Position numbers and translations under genes: made by a program | Notes under the pieces: generated by a model | Seen by the model: the letters and a program-made list of their open reading frames with translations, nothing else | Told to the model about the DNA's origin: nothing | Databases searched by the model: none | Shown: positions 1 through 11,775 of the stretch, in pieces | Position numbering within the stretch: position 1 is the first letter of the stretch | Layout of the letters: each line of letters starts with the position of its first letter | From: Acheta domesticus | Taxonomy: Eukaryota > Arthropoda > Insecta > Orthoptera > Gryllidae | DNA length: 64,000 bases | Assembly (NCBI GenBank): GCA_031308135.1 | Contig: JAHLJT010008756.1 | Span: forward strand, 66,638,026 to 66,702,025 | Direction of reading: 5' to 3'

Positions 1-2222
1 TACTTACAACACAACTCACGACCGCAACACGCCCCCGCCCCCAAACCAACTTCATTAAAAATTAACTGCAAAAATGTCAAGAAAAATTGAAAAATTCTCT
101 CCCAAAATAAAAATATGTAAAAACCCCGTTGGACATAGATCAATCCATCTCTTATTTTCAACGCATTAATACACTCCACGCTAAAAAGTACACAATTAAA
201 CATTCCCACCCATTCAAAATCAACCAGACATAAAATATTACCGAAAGAAATATTAAAAGCAATTTCGATAAAAAATAAAACTAGAAGACTTTGGTACCGA
301 TTAAGAACACCTGAACTAAAGAGAGAACTAAACCTAATAACAAATGTAGTTAAAAGACTTATAACTATCTTCAATAACCAACATTACCATAACTTAATCC
401 AATCACTCAGCGCAAACAATAACTCTCTGTGGCAATTCACAAGAAAAATACTGAAGAAGAAAAACACGATACCTCCTATAAACACAGCAACAGATAAAGC
501 TTACACATCCTACCAAAAATCAGAAAGAACTAGCGAATCATTTTGCCCTCAACTTTTACTGTTAATAACACTAATTTTCATCCTGGACACATCACCATAA
601 CAAAATCAACATTAGAACAAGAATATGGACCGCACCAAAAAATACAGTTACACATCACCCTCCGAAATTAAAAAAAATTATTAATAACTACCAATCAAAA
701 AATCACCCGGACACGACAATATAAATAATGTCGTATTAAAACATTTACCTGCACCAGCAATAGCCACCCTTACAAACATATATATATCGTGTTTCAGACA
801 AATTACTTTCCGCATAGTCTGGAAACATGCTATCATTATTCCATTTGTAAACCAAATAAAAATCCTGCAAATACCGACAGCTATCGTCCGATCAGTTTAT
901 TGCCATCTCTATCAAAAATTTTTGAGAAAATTATACTAAAAAGATTAAACTGTCACCTACACGTAACGAAAACAATTCCTAAAGAACAATTTGGATTTAC
1001 TGAAAAAATGTCACACAGCATCAGTTACTAAGAATATCGGAACATATGTACACAACATTTCAAAAAAAACATCATACAATAGGGTATTCATTGACATAAC
1101 TCAGGCATTTGACCGGACATGGCACCAAGCCCTAATGTACAATATAAAACAAATTGGGCACCCCATACTACATAAAATCAATTATCAATAGCTTTCTTAA
1201 CAATAGAACTTTTTCCGTTAACGTCAATAATCATCATTCCAACCCTAGACTAATAAACGCAGGACTCCCCCAAGGCTCACCACTTTACCCACACTATTCA
1301 ATTTATATGTTGGGAGATCTTCCTAAATTAATGAACATTCACACAGCCCAATTTGCGGATGACACAGCAATATTTTCTTCTGGCAATTCTATCACTGAAA
1401 TCAGAAATAAACACAAATATATCTCAACTTACTCGATAGCTGGGCATCCAGACTCAAAATTCAACTAAATCCAACCAAAACCGCGGCAAAAAATATTTAC
1501 GCTAAGACCCTATACCTCTCCCACCCCTCTAACAATAAATAGCAATACAATAAACTGGTATCCTCCTAACAAACCTATTAAATACCTGGGATTAAGCTTG
1601 GACACTAAACTCAATTGGAAACAGCACATAGACGAAAAAGTTAAACAAGCTAAAATAAAACTACTGCAATTAAAACCTCTAATCTACAGAAACAGCCCAT
1701 TACCATATCATTCTTCAATTGCTATATATAAATCCATCATAAGACCGTTACTACTATATGCCTGTCCCATCTGGATAAATGCCTCAAAAAACCAATCTAA
1801 AAAAATTACAATCATTCAAAACCAATTTCTTAGAACAATATCCAATGCCCGTGGTTTGTCACTAATCATCAGCTTCATAAAGAACTCAGCCTAGAACCCA
1901 TTGAACATCACATCACATACCTAGCCACTAACTTTTATCATTATTTACCTCAAATCCTTCCCTTGCAACCTTCAGACTCGCATAAATCCAAAACCACACC
2001 AGAATAAAAAACAGATATCCCTACAACATATTCCTGAAAACCTTCTCCGAATTCGAACCATAATAGAGGACCCAAAAGGGTATCCTCACCCTTATGTTAG
2101 ATTTAAGAGTTAGAAGTAAGTTTTAAATGTAAGTTAGCATGTAAGCCTTCAAACATATGTATAGTACAAAATGTACTGAACTATGTACTACCAACATAAA
2201 TCAATAATAATAAAAAAAAAAT
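1..2222 (+). mobile_element. Degenerate Jockey-clade LINE, copy 1
   Basis: This is a non-LTR retrotransposon lying on the plus strand. Reverse transcriptase motifs occur in order from about 870 to 1890, spread over several frames with many stops. The 3' end runs into an AATAATAAT plus poly(A) tail at about 2203-2222, as expected for target-primed insertion. The first 800 bases are in the position of the endonuclease and linker but are too decayed to read. The element starts at or before the window edge. It resembles the copies at 12300 and 50075 in motif spelling, so all three belong to one clade. It is clearly dead. Confidence 0.85.
789..1960 (+). pseudogene. LINE reverse transcriptase pseudogene (Jockey-like)
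   Basis: The protein would copy element RNA into DNA at a nicked target. Visible blocks in order are DSYRPISLLPSLSKIFEKI (from 876), FIDITQAFDR (1087-1116, the first catalytic Asp block), GLPQGSPL (1262-1285) and the catalytic QFADDTAIF box with FADD at 1352-1363. A downstream thumb and connection segment follows, containing KYLGLSLDTKLNWKQHI and IIRPLLLYACPIWINAS near 1576-1785. The blocks lie in at least three frames with stops between them, so the gene is inactive. The motif spelling and the LLYACPIW block fit the Jockey clade. Nothing upstream reads as an intact endonuclease. Confidence 0.85.
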
Positions 2223-2790
2223 TTAGTTGTAGGAAGACGCATAAACAAGTTTTGAATCTTTTGCATTTTTCGAAAATCAGGATTTTTAACAAATATGAGA
2301 CACTCACCTTTCTCTTAAATGTCCTTCACACAACAAAATTTAATCAAAAACGATGGAGCCATTCTTTTGAAAAGTTTGAAAAATGTCCCAACGACTTCAT
2401 GCAAAGTTCCCCCCAAAAGTAAAATATCAGTTTAAAACTTAAGAGGCTGCGACATCAGCCGGGTGTCTATTGGAGAATATCATTTTTTGGAAAAAATCGG
2501 ATGAACGATTTAGCTACTAGCGTTGTTCACACAGATGGACGGACTCACGTTTTGCCGTCAGTCGATTATTCGATGCGAAGGACCCACAAAATATGGATTT
2601 TGGCTACACCACATTAGAAGATTTTGTTTATAAATTTTGCATCTGGATTTTTCCACTTTTTCGATACCAGGATTTTGTAATAACAGTTTTCTATGCCGAA
2701 AATTTGCCGTTTTTTTCATGCAGAATTACATACATTTCTCTCTACCGCAGTAGCGGTAGCGAGAAATTAATATATTCCGTGGTTTCACAA
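2222..2790 (+). repeat. RB family repeat, copy 1
   Basis: This non-coding AT-rich repeat begins right after the LINE poly(A) tail with a TTAGTTGTAGGAAGACGC-type segment. It continues through the CCATTCTTTTGAAAAG-type segment and contains a short ACAGATGGACGGACTCACG tract near 2531. It ends at a hairpin near 2735-2770 after TTACATACATTTCTCT. The same order of segments is seen at 45085-46392, and in reverse at 24530 and 46975. No protein is supported in it. Confidence 0.7.
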
Positions 2791-2867
2791 CACATTCCCT
2801 TATGTCATTAAAGGGTTAAAATCCTGTAATATCCCAGTTACACAACTAATGTAATTTCCAAAATGCA

Positions 2868-3400
2868 TTATGACTGAGTTTAGGCTCATTACCGCTGATT
2901 CTGCAGTGTCTCTGACCGGGAGGTTGCAGGGTTCGAATCCCGAACCGTGACGGAATTTCGATAACTGTTTAGCTAAGTCTAATTCAACTTGTTCTCTGCA
3001 AGATAGCGGTCGACTACTTCGGTCGGTAATTTGCTGTGATTTGTTTCCAAGAGCACCTGGTGAATAACAGAGCTGAACCCTAAGAAACAGGTTCCGAACT
3101 GAGGATATATCATTCCTATCTCTTCCTTGTCCTATCATCTTCTCTTACGCACCTGACACTTTCATGCAGTACATCACAAATGTCTGGTGACAAGTCCTAG
3201 AGCTTCGAGCTTGCCCCGGCTGGGAGTGCCTCGCTAGGAGGTATCTGGAAGGTGAAATCCCCCTCAAGCCCAAGTGTCGGCGGATTTCACCATCCGGCGA
3301 GGAAGAAACACGCCACCTCCAGACATTTAAAAACACATTCCACAACGCTAATGACCAGTAGTACTTGACGTGCCAGGAAACTGTCAATCAAGCAGATCCC
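2868..3400 (+). repeat. tRNA-R family repeat (long tRNA-derived SINE), copy 1
   Basis: The head carries a pol III B-box-like GGGTTCGAATCCC at about 2929-2941. A body shared with seven other copies in the window follows: an ATAACTGTTTAGCTAAGTCT segment, a CCTTGTCCTATC segment near 3124, a GTCTGGTGACAAG segment near 3181, and a GGCGGATTTCACCATCC segment near 3279. This copy is diverged. The box A region is poorly preserved. Confidence 0.7.
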
Positions 3401-4824
3401 TTACCTATATCAAACTAGAAAACACAGGTAGGTGCACTTGCTCAGACATCTTTGCGTTCGTAACCGCTCTTCAACGGTTATGGATTCCCTATTATAAATT
3501 ACTTTTTTGAGTCTGAGTTTCTGGTGTGGAAAGTAAGAACTTTGGTAAGTAAGTAGTATGTATATGTCATACTTTGCCCTTAGCTATCCGATAAGGAAAT
3601 GACATTAGATGAGTGATACCTCACGAAAGGACATGATTAATCTGAACTGTTAGATCGTAATTTGCTTCAATATGCTAATAGCAGGAGTTCCCGTCATGAT
3701 TTCATCTCCGTGTTACGTGGCCGACGAGGAGACCCTATGAATCATTCGGATTCTGGCTCTTCGGATGGGGACGGCTACATCACGGCATACGTACGCGCGA
3801 AGAGATACTTCTTCACAATTTTCCCACGAATCAGAAAAGACATTTTGAAAGTGCGCATTCATCTTGTAATAAAAAACGTTATCAATGACGAGACTCAACC
3901 GGACTTATGGAGACTCGTGAATGCCGGTCCATTAATCGTTTTCGTCAAAGAAAGCGTTCGAAGAATCAAACGTAAAACGTAATAACACTGTCTTAGAGTA
4001 CTACCACTTTGAAAAAGTCATAAAAGTGTAGGCCCCATGTTTCAAGGTGTGTTAAATTGATGTGTAAGTTGATTATGTTTACTTTTCTTTCCTTAATTGA
4101 ATAACTTAAATACATATAATATTTCATAAATAATTAATTAGATGAAGTGGAATAGAAATCCATTTGACGGAATCACCGTAATAGAAGAAAATATTGCTGT
4201 TCTTTTTACTTAAATACAAAGAATTGGACAGGTTTTAAGCAGAAGCAATTCAGAGAACCGGTTTTTATGTAGCAACCTTGACTTACGTGTTCTTATTATG
4301 TAAAGGTCGTGGGACTCACGTGAATCATACTGGCGAAAGTTACTCATGCACATAATATGCCTCCCAAAAGGAAAAGATAAATATTCTGAAATGCCTTTCT
4401 TAATATCTATCATTTCCGTAACGATGAATATCTCACCTACGTGAGAGCGAGTAAAAGAGGGAGAAGAATAAAAAAGGAAGGAGAGGGGAACGGGATCAAA
4501 GAACTATAGGTCGTGGAAATATATTTCTTGTTATTAAATCAGAAGATTCGTTTGATTTCTAGTCACAAATACAGAAAGTTGTCTATTAAAATAAGCGGTA
4601 TCAAACGGGCCATCATCTCCATGTGCACTCTCAGGTATCTAATCTCGCTTTCAATAATTATTTTCCATTGTATCGCACGTGTTAATACATTATTATAATT
4701 TTAAAATGTAAGGTGCGATTAATGTATAATTAAAGTACCTATTCGAAATAGTTCCATGTTCCTTAAGGTGCACATAACACACTTTCGTAAAAGAAAGTGG
4801 ACATACTACACTATTTGAACTTCA
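3401..4824. other. Unassigned stretch
   Basis: No recognisable gene. A 106-codon open frame at 3662-3982 (plus) has a serine/aspartate-rich start and a basic tail but matches no family I know, so it may be chance. The rest is AT-rich with many stops in all frames. Confidence 0.4.
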
Positions 4825-4828
4825 ACTA

Positions 4829-6295
4829 GTGGTGCTACACGAATGGCATAGACTTTCCCGTATTAATTATCTATTTCCTTGGGTCTCGGCTAGTTATTCA
4901 CACTTGCCACATACTCATGCCAGCTGCCATCTGTCGCCTCCCAAAGTACATTTTTTTGCACTTTCTTAATTTTTCGCTTCCCTAGTGGTAGAACGGAAAT
5001 AGTAATTTTAGAATATTAAAGAACACTAAAACCTCCACCTAAATGGCAAATTTGCTAGAACAATTTGGAGCCGTTTTTAAGAAAATGGCGTTTAAGCATC
5101 ACTAAAAAAGCGAAATTTGAAGCTTTTTCACAGAAAATCATTGGGTTTTCGAAAAATTTAATTTGCCGTCATTTGAAGCACATACACTCACAAATAGAAT
5201 GGTGTTTACAATTTGTGAAAAATGTGCATATTAACGGTGTGAAAGATCTTTCAAAAATATTATATTTGTATAATTTTTGAAAAACAAAAAAATACCCCCA
5301 AATGAACTTTACGTCTTATTAAAGAGTGCAATTAGCACTACCCGTTCGAAAAGTTAGACGAAAGCATTTGAAGGCATTTATTTTTTTATTTAATAGGTAA
5401 TTATGACACATTGATACATAATTTCAATTCTTTTAACTATGTGGCTAGGCTGAAGGCCTTTAAGCCATTACAATACCTACATCCTACCGCATTCTAACCT
5501 TTCGAGTTCTGGCATTCACCCCTAATGGTCTCTTCATCGCATCAAAGCCGCGGAAAGAAGACTATAAAGGTACGGCTGGGGAAAAAACCCCTGAAGGGGG
5601 AAAAACCTGCCGTCAGAAGACGAGTACATGCTAAACTACTAGTTTTTATTTTCTAAACTATTTATTTATTTCCTGGCGTGGGCATCTTCTCCATCCCGTC
5701 TTTGGCCTCCTCAGCCCCTGAAATCAAACACCGCCACAGAAGATCGCCCGCACCACCGCCTCTTCGAACAATTTGCTACTGATTAACTTAATTATCGCTT
5801 ACTGATTAATTTAATTAATACTGACTAATATACTAATTAATATTAATGCGTTAATGGAGTTTGAGCGTTTCTGAAAAAGCGGAATTTTCAGTTAGCTTTC
5901 GCAGAAAACAGTTGAGTTTTTGAGACACTTTATATGACATTATTTAAAGCACATGTGTTCATAAATATAATAATGGGAACAAATCGCCACTAATGTAAAT
6001 ATTAGCTTTAAGAAAGACAGGTAAAAAAATACATTTTTGTGATTTTTGAAAAAACAAAAGAATAGAGCAAACTGATGTTTATATTTTCATCTCAAATCTT
6101 TACAATTGTTACTAATTATATATATATTCTACCAAGAGGTAAACGAAATATTAAGAAAATGACAAAAATATGTGCTTTTGGCGGTGATAGATGGCAGCTG
6201 GCAAGAAAGAGTTTGTGGCAATTCCGAATAGCTAGCGAAGACCCAAGGAAATGGAAAACTAATACGGGAAAGTCTGTGCCATTCTGTAGCATCAC
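4829..6295. mobile_element. Inverted-repeat DNA element with arms of about 170 bp and TA flanks
   Basis: The left arm (4829 to about 4995) reads GTGGTGCTAC at its tip. The right arm (about 6125-6295) is its reverse complement, ending GTAGCATCAC. Matching blocks include GACTTTCCCGTATTAAT against AATACGGGAAAGTC, TTTCCTTGGGTCTCGGCTAG against CTAGCGAAGACCCAAGGAAA, and TGCCAGCTGCCATCT against AGATGGCAGCTGGCA. TA dinucleotides flank both tips (4827-4828 and 6296-6297), which fits Tc1/mariner-type insertion. The interior has no transposase. It carries a diverged direct repeat (about 5070-5300 and 5848-6065) separated by an unrelated repeat. A third copy of the right arm lies at 26575-26715. Confidence 0.7.
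5330..5850. repeat. Insert between the two direct repeats
   Basis: This stretch differs from its flanks. It holds a TGGCTAGGCTGAAGGCC segment near 5442, a GGGGAAAAAACCCCTG hairpin-like run near 5578, and a GC-richer tract near 5670-5770. It may be a separate insertion inside the inverted-repeat element. No coding potential is seen. Confidence 0.35.
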
Positions 6296-6299
6296 TAGT

Positions 6300-7628
6300 A
6301 TCTAGTTAGTACGTTACAGACATAATCTGCAACGAGGAAAACGTTTCTACAATTGAATTTCCTGCTACAATTGAGCTCCAAGGACAAATTTATTTCTGGA
6401 TTTGCTTGTATTGTACTGACGTACATGCTTACGTTTTCATAATTACGTATTTAGTAATTTTTGCTTTCCCTTGGAGGGCGAGAATTTAATTTGATAGTTC
6501 GCGTGAATTTAAGATTTTCTCGTATAAATTAAAAGTTGTCTCGATAAAGATATAGCGAAAAATATAGTTATTCTAAGTAGATAATATGAAATTGAGATGG
6601 TGAGTCTCTTCAGATGGTAAAAAACACACCAACGTGTTCGTCATGGAGCAATAAATCATTCCTTTGACATTTCGGCCTCAGAGGCAGATATATTTATGTA
6701 GAAAGTGTATTTTGTATCTTTTAAATTTCGTCTCAGCTGATTAAACGTCAATTCCACTTCTATTTGAATCAAGTAAGAGTGTCATTTAGGAACAGCGAGT
6801 GCAGTGGAATTCTGTCGGGCGGCTGACGACTTGAAATCGGACCCGAAAGCATCGCCATACGCAATACAGGACTATCGTTCTTTACAACACGATTCCTTCA
6901 ATTCACAAACTTTAATATTCCCTCGTTTATATCCGAAAAAGTAGATTTTTCTTCAGCAATATTTAGAATTATTCTCAGAGCTTCGACTCATTGTAAACAC
7001 AATTTCTGGATGTTACATAAGTAGAAGAAAAGGAATCGTAATGAAACTGCTGTGTAGAAACGAAGCGTTTTTCAGCAAAATCCCATAGGAACTTTTGTTC
7101 ATCTAGCAGCAAGGAGAATATAATAATGTATTTTTTACCTCCCGAAATGACTCAACTTGTATACATCTACGATATTAAAATGCAAGTTTGATTTCTGGCA
7201 CATTGTTTTTAAATGATTAAATAGTCAATAAATTCAATTTTATTCATAAGTAATATCACGAGATGTGCTGTTCTAGCCGGTAAATTCACGACTCGCGTAG
7301 CGAGGATGCCAGCTAGCACAGCACTTCGAGTGATATTTAGTGTGACTATTTCACGAATAAACGCATTACATGATTTGAAAGGATAATTTAAATCACAGGA
7401 ATTACGAAAAAGGGAAATATTACTCAAAATTACAAGCGAAAAATGAAAACCTTTCATTTGGCCCCGACTTATCACTGCCTCCTGGAATAACTTATAACCA
7501 AGTAACATTTCAATAACAGTTTAATGCAGAAAATGTTTTCAAATATGTTTCAGTTTCATGGTAATAAAACTTTTGAAAAACAATTATAACAAGGCTACTT
7601 AAAAGAACATTTATTACAAGCACAATCA
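6300..7628. other. Unassigned AT-rich stretch
   Basis: No gene is supported. There is one short inverted repeat: GTGCTGTTCTAGC at 7265-7277 pairs with GCTAGCACAGCAC at 7312-7324 (one mismatch) around a CpG-rich loop. It may be the 3' flank of the Crypton-like remnant that follows on the minus strand. Confidence 0.4.
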
Positions 7629-8034
7629 TTAAACTTGTAGGAAGTTGTTTTCCAAGTCTTGGCCTTCCGTGGAAGTATTTGAAATGGAAGATGTACAAGA
7701 TGAATTAGCAGCGGAATTCGTCGATTTCGAATGGATTGAACACACGTATGCACTCATTAAAGTATTTTCCTGAATAATTTGTGATGTAACGTTCCACATT
7801 GTTTTGATAGCAAATTCTCTGTACTCTTCACCATCTAATCTTCGTATATTAATTACCTAAAATATGTGTAAATTCCTCATTTGTAGTTTGTGCTGTCCAT
7901 TTGTATTTTCTTTCTTCACAAAATTCTTGAAATTGCTTCCACACGCTTTCTCTGTTCCTTTCGCTGTTTTTCGGCACTGAATTTTTAATAATAGATTCTA
8001 TTTCAGAGTTTTAAACATGATCAAAACGACACAT
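7629..8034 (-). pseudogene. Crypton/QRICH1-like (DUF3504-type) tyrosine recombinase N-terminal fragment
   Basis: Reading the minus strand from ATG at 8034, one in-frame stop is followed by SEIESIIKNSVPKN, then RNRESVWKQFQEFCEE, then KYKWTAQTTNEE. After frameshifts come EEYREFAIKTMWNVTSQII and KYFNECIRVFNPFEID, and the frame stops at 7629. The pattern (a 'PKNT..N...W..F..FC..R' start and a 'TMWN......Q.KY' block) matches the core-binding region of Crypton-derived proteins such as QRICH1 and ZMYM relatives. That assignment is from memory of the family. No catalytic tyrosine-recombinase domain is present, so this is a fragment. A sister copy with the same 5' flank lies at 58150-58960. Confidence 0.45.
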
Positions 8035-8640
8035 TTTAAAATTATATTGATCCACACAAGCTATTTTGGAGCTGAAACAATTGCTATCGTTATCTTAAAA
8101 AGGTAAACGAAGTTTTTACAGCGATAAAAAAGGTAAACAAGCTGATGGCGATAAACATCTGGGATTGGTTTAATTTGAATATATCCTTGCTTAGCATTGA
8201 CTACTTACGACGCGGACAGACATGAGTTAAATAGTCGCTGTAAAAGCATGAAAAATAATTGTACAGAAGAAATAAATATGTGGAACATTTGCTTGTGTGA
8301 TCGATAAATGCATAATACAAGTACATGATGGAGAATGTGAGCATTGAAGTGGCTAATTGGCGCATTAGCCAGTTAATATTCTCATTATTAAAAATGGGAG
8401 GATTAGTTCCAAAATTACCTTCAAATCATACTTCAGATTCTAGCCGGATAAACTGGACATTAGCTGGCATGAGGAGGCTACGAGAAGTGAAGTACGTTAC
8501 AGTGACGACAAATGGCAGATATGAGATGCACACGGATCAGGGTGCTCGTGTGTCTAAGGCTAAGGAGAGGGAAGGTGTGTGTGGTTTCGAGTTTCATAGT
8601 ATCAGTCGATACCGGCAAACTTAAGAGCACTGTATACTTC
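8035..8640. repeat. 5' flank of the Crypton-like repeat plus unassigned sequence
   Basis: The segment 8035-8270 matches 58764-58960 (shared GGCGATAAACATCTGGGATT / GGCGATAGACATCTGGGATT and ATTTGAATATATC blocks). It is therefore part of the same dispersed element. The remainder to 8640 has a 99-codon open frame at 8325-8624 with no recognised similarity. Confidence 0.5.
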
Positions 8641-8689
8641 AGTTGACGCTGCGCTATGCATTTCTAAATTAGAGATGAGACTCTGCACT

Positions 8690-9003
8690 TGGGTCTTTGC
8701 GATTTTCTTTTTTCTTCAGGAGTCTTTTCCCAGCTTTCAGGGGATGCCTATTTCGGCTATCCACGCCGGGTACCCATTACATCCCTCATGGGGACACATT
8801 TTAACCTTCTACACTAGACACACATGTGGGCTCCTCGGTTTGTGGTCAGTGGACTCACGAGGCTTTCCGCCCCAACAAACATACATGAAAGACAAGGTAC
8901 AAACAACGACGCCCACGGCGGGACTCGAACCTACGACCCTTTCGACCGAGGCGCTGTGTCGACACGCGCACTACCCACCTCGGTCAGCCGGGTCGACATT
9001 TAC
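8690..9003 (-). repeat. tRNA-derived SINE-like element with intact A and B boxes
   Basis: The minus strand has a box A-like TGACCGAGGTGG (8975-8986) and a perfect box B GGTTCGAGTCC (8921-8931), 66 bases apart tip to tip, as in a tRNA-type pol III promoter. Downstream, to about 8690, is a non-tRNA body with a GGGACACATTTTAAC segment. The head differs from the tRNA-R family, so this is a separate SINE family. It is not a functional tRNA gene, because the anticodon arm is overgrown and no acceptor pairing is evident. Confidence 0.55.
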
Positions 9004-10020
9004 GTTACTTAGTGTCTAAAATTAAAGTTCATTACGCACGTTCTCAGCAAAATTTCTTGGGATGCTCTTGTTTCCTTTGTCTCTCACTCAATATCTTCTT
9101 AACCGTTAAAATGTCATATTATCGAGAAACTACTACCTTCCATCTTTTTCTTCGTTTTGTACGTCATTCCCCGTTCTTCCTGAATTGCTGGGATAAGCCA
9201 GCAACGCACGAATCTGATCTGTTAGCAAAAGACACGTCAGTGGGCCGACCTTCAGCTCATTCCTGTCGTAAATAAATATAAATGTAAATATAAATGAATT
9301 TGAAGTGAATAAATACATACGTTCTCGGTAAATGCAGTAAATTTAAGAAGAATTTAAAAAGTTTCGTACGTATTTCACGATGAATTATGGTTTGATTGAG
9401 GAGGTCAGTGTCAGGGATCCCCCAGAAAGAATAGCTTGTGATTCATTATGTGACCTTAATTCATGATGAAGAGGGGGAAACCCCAACCCGACACAATCAT
9501 ATGTCTGTTGCAGTTTGCATGCGCGCACGCTGAGTCTGAGAACATGACGGGACTTCCCGATTTCGAGGGATTGTAAATTATAAAAATAAAATGATTCACA
9601 ACTGCCCATGTCGCACGTATTGACAGGAAGGTTAATATTGATGATGGATATTTTCCGCTTTACATTGGCTCTGCTAAGAAATAAAGGGCGTTTATGAAAA
9701 CACTTTTAGTTGTTCATACTTCTTAAATCATTTAAAAATAAACTTAATCTCATTATCTCAAATACACTTAGAGTATGATAGTAGTAAATTATTAATATTG
9801 AATTGGATAGTTCTTTCAATTTTTTGTATAAATTTTGTTCATCAAAGGTATTCCAGTAAGATTTTTTAATACGAAAAATGATGCATCATATGTGGACATT
9901 ACTCTCTTAAGAGTTTTAATAGAGTGGAATGTATTTTGAAGCTCTCGTAAATAAGCAGTTTAAAGCCAGCAAAAACTCTGCTAGGGCCCGTTGTAAACAG
10001 ACAGTTCAGCGAATCCGCAA
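9004..10020. other. Unassigned stretch
   Basis: Open frames are short and match nothing known. No repeats shared with the rest of the window were noticed. Confidence 0.4.
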
Positions 10021-10462
10021 ACGAGCTCAGGTGTAGAATGAGTGTGGGGGGGGGGAGATTCTGTATTGCGCAACAGCTAGCCCGCAGACCAGAAGACGCG
10101 AAAGAGACTAGCACCGCGCGTTTATTTTTAGCCGCGCGACCGCGAAGTGTCCCTCGTGACTGCGGACAGTGCCTCTACTCGCCTCGGGCGTGCTTCCGCT
10201 CACAAAGCAAGGCCGTTCCCTCCCCGCCCTCGTCCCGCTCCGCTCCACTCTCTCCCCCCTCCACCGCTCCGCTTCGCAGTTCTCTGACCCCCTCCCGCCC
10301 CGCTCTGCTCTCGTGTCCATTCCCACTCCGCCTCTTCCATCTCGCCTCGTTTCGCTGCACTGCTGCTGCTCCTGCCGTCACTACACGGTCGTTGTGCTGC
10401 AGAACCATTGCCACCGCCACCGCTGCACAGCGTAGCGGACATCAGTCGACAGCAGTAGAGAG
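10020..10462. other. CpG- and pyrimidine-rich tract next to the palindrome array
   Basis: A run of G near 10046 leads into a strongly pyrimidine-rich GC segment (about 10160-10440) with many CCGCTC and CCCTCC units. Long open frames in several registers here are products of low-complexity composition and I do not call them genes. Position beside the array suggests the two may form one promoter-like or LTR-like unit. Confidence 0.4.
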
Positions 10463-10890
10463 TAGGGAGTTTTTGCAGGCCATAGCGGACATCACTATCG
10501 ATCTTCTACGCATGCGCAGATGCACGAAAGTGACGGGAAACTTGGAACTGCGCATGAGCAGAAGATCGATATGGCCGCTTACCGCTCGAGAGGCAACTCC
10601 TAATGGGGAGTTTTGCATCTTATAGCGAACAGCTCTATCGATCTTCTGCTCATGCGCAGTTCAAGTTTTGCATCACTTTAGAGCATATGTGCATGCGCAG
10701 AAGATCGATAGTGCTTTCCGTTCGAGGTGACAAAATCTCCCTATTTTTTGCACGTCTTAGCGGGCAGCGATCGACTGTAATCTCGATCTTCTTCGCATGC
10801 GCAGATGTACAAAAGTAATGCGAAATTTCAACTGCGCATGCGCATAAAATCGATAGAACTTTCAATTGCTTTAACGTTCGAGTGTACAAA
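10463..10890. repeat. Three diverged tandem units (about 140 bp), each an inverted repeat with NRF-1-like sites
   Basis: Each unit starts with GAGTTTTTGCA or a relative. A left arm follows with ATCGATCTTCTNCGCATGCGCAG (about 10498-10519, 10637-10659, 10782-10804). A spacer then precedes a right arm that reverses it, ending CATGCGCAGAAGATCGATA or a relative (10547-10571, 10688-10711, 10831-10854). The third unit contains the perfect palindrome TGCGCATGCGCA at 10833-10844. That is the consensus of the NRF-1/Erect wing transcription factor. Function is inferred only. Confidence 0.7.
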
Positions 10891-11775
10891 AAGGTCGTGA
10901 TTGCCGTCGATTGCTGTACGCTAAGCTGTGCTTAAACGCCCCAAAAGAGACTTTCGGCAGCCTCTACGAATGCGCATCTCTAGTTGCGCATACGCAGTTG
11001 CTCAAAAATGATATGTCCTCCGATGTAAACATAGTGGCACTTGAAAGTCACGAGCTGAACGGAGAGAGGGGCTCTGTCATCCAATCGGGAGCTTCGTTAC
11101 TACTTAAATATTTGACCTTGAATGAGAATGTCTATACACTCTCCTAGACATCTAGCATTCCTGTAAATGGCTCAACAGAAAGTCAGTTGTATTAATTAAT
11201 TGTAAACTTTTAAATTGATTCACTTTAAAGCTGTTGTAGTAAATTGTAACATTAAATTCGTGCACAATTGAATTTGACATTGGCAATGTTTATCGATTAT
11301 AATTAATATTTAACTCAAAACAAAGATCAAAAGTAATAAAAACAATGGGCAAAAGCAAGCCTGACAGCAGGAGACCCTGGGTCATTTCAAAGGGTCAGTC
11401 TTCGAAGAAGGGAGCGGGAAGTCGGGCAGAACAATCACTCACGCCGCGTGCGTTGACCGCCTCTCCGTGTGCATAGTACGAAGAAAGACGTCCGAAATAT
11501 CAGGGCATCGGGGTCATCTCAAGCGAGAGATAATTGGCTGGATGGGATAGTACGAACTGCATTCCTTTGGTACAAACACATAAACTAATAGCGGTACCAT
11601 GAGTAACTATTGCATTTTTATCTGATACAATCTTATGATAATGGACATTTTAGTTCACGAATAAATCACAGAAAACGTAAAAAACATCGAGCATAAAACA
11701 CATTGTCAAAACCATTCGTTCAAAATAATATATCCATGTTTAAAACATCGATCTTTCTACAAAAACATAGATGTT
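10891..11775. other. Unassigned stretch after the array
   Basis: A fourth, weaker array-like remnant (TGCGCATACGCAG at 10984-10996) is seen, then AT-rich sequence. A GC-richer block at 11340-11530 has no recognised coding content. Several copies of ACATCGA occur at 11685-11780. Confidence 0.4.

Noticed and set aside
3662..3982. 106-codon frame as a gene
   Set aside because: No start context, splice signals or known motif; kept only as a note in the unassigned region.
8911..8992. True tRNA gene on the minus strand
   Set aside because: A and B boxes are good, but cloverleaf pairing is not evident and a SINE-like body follows.
10038..10625. 195-codon open frame on the plus strand and overlapping frames on the minus strand
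   Set aside because: Low-complexity GC-rich sequence is open in most registers; no domain seen and it runs into the palindrome array.
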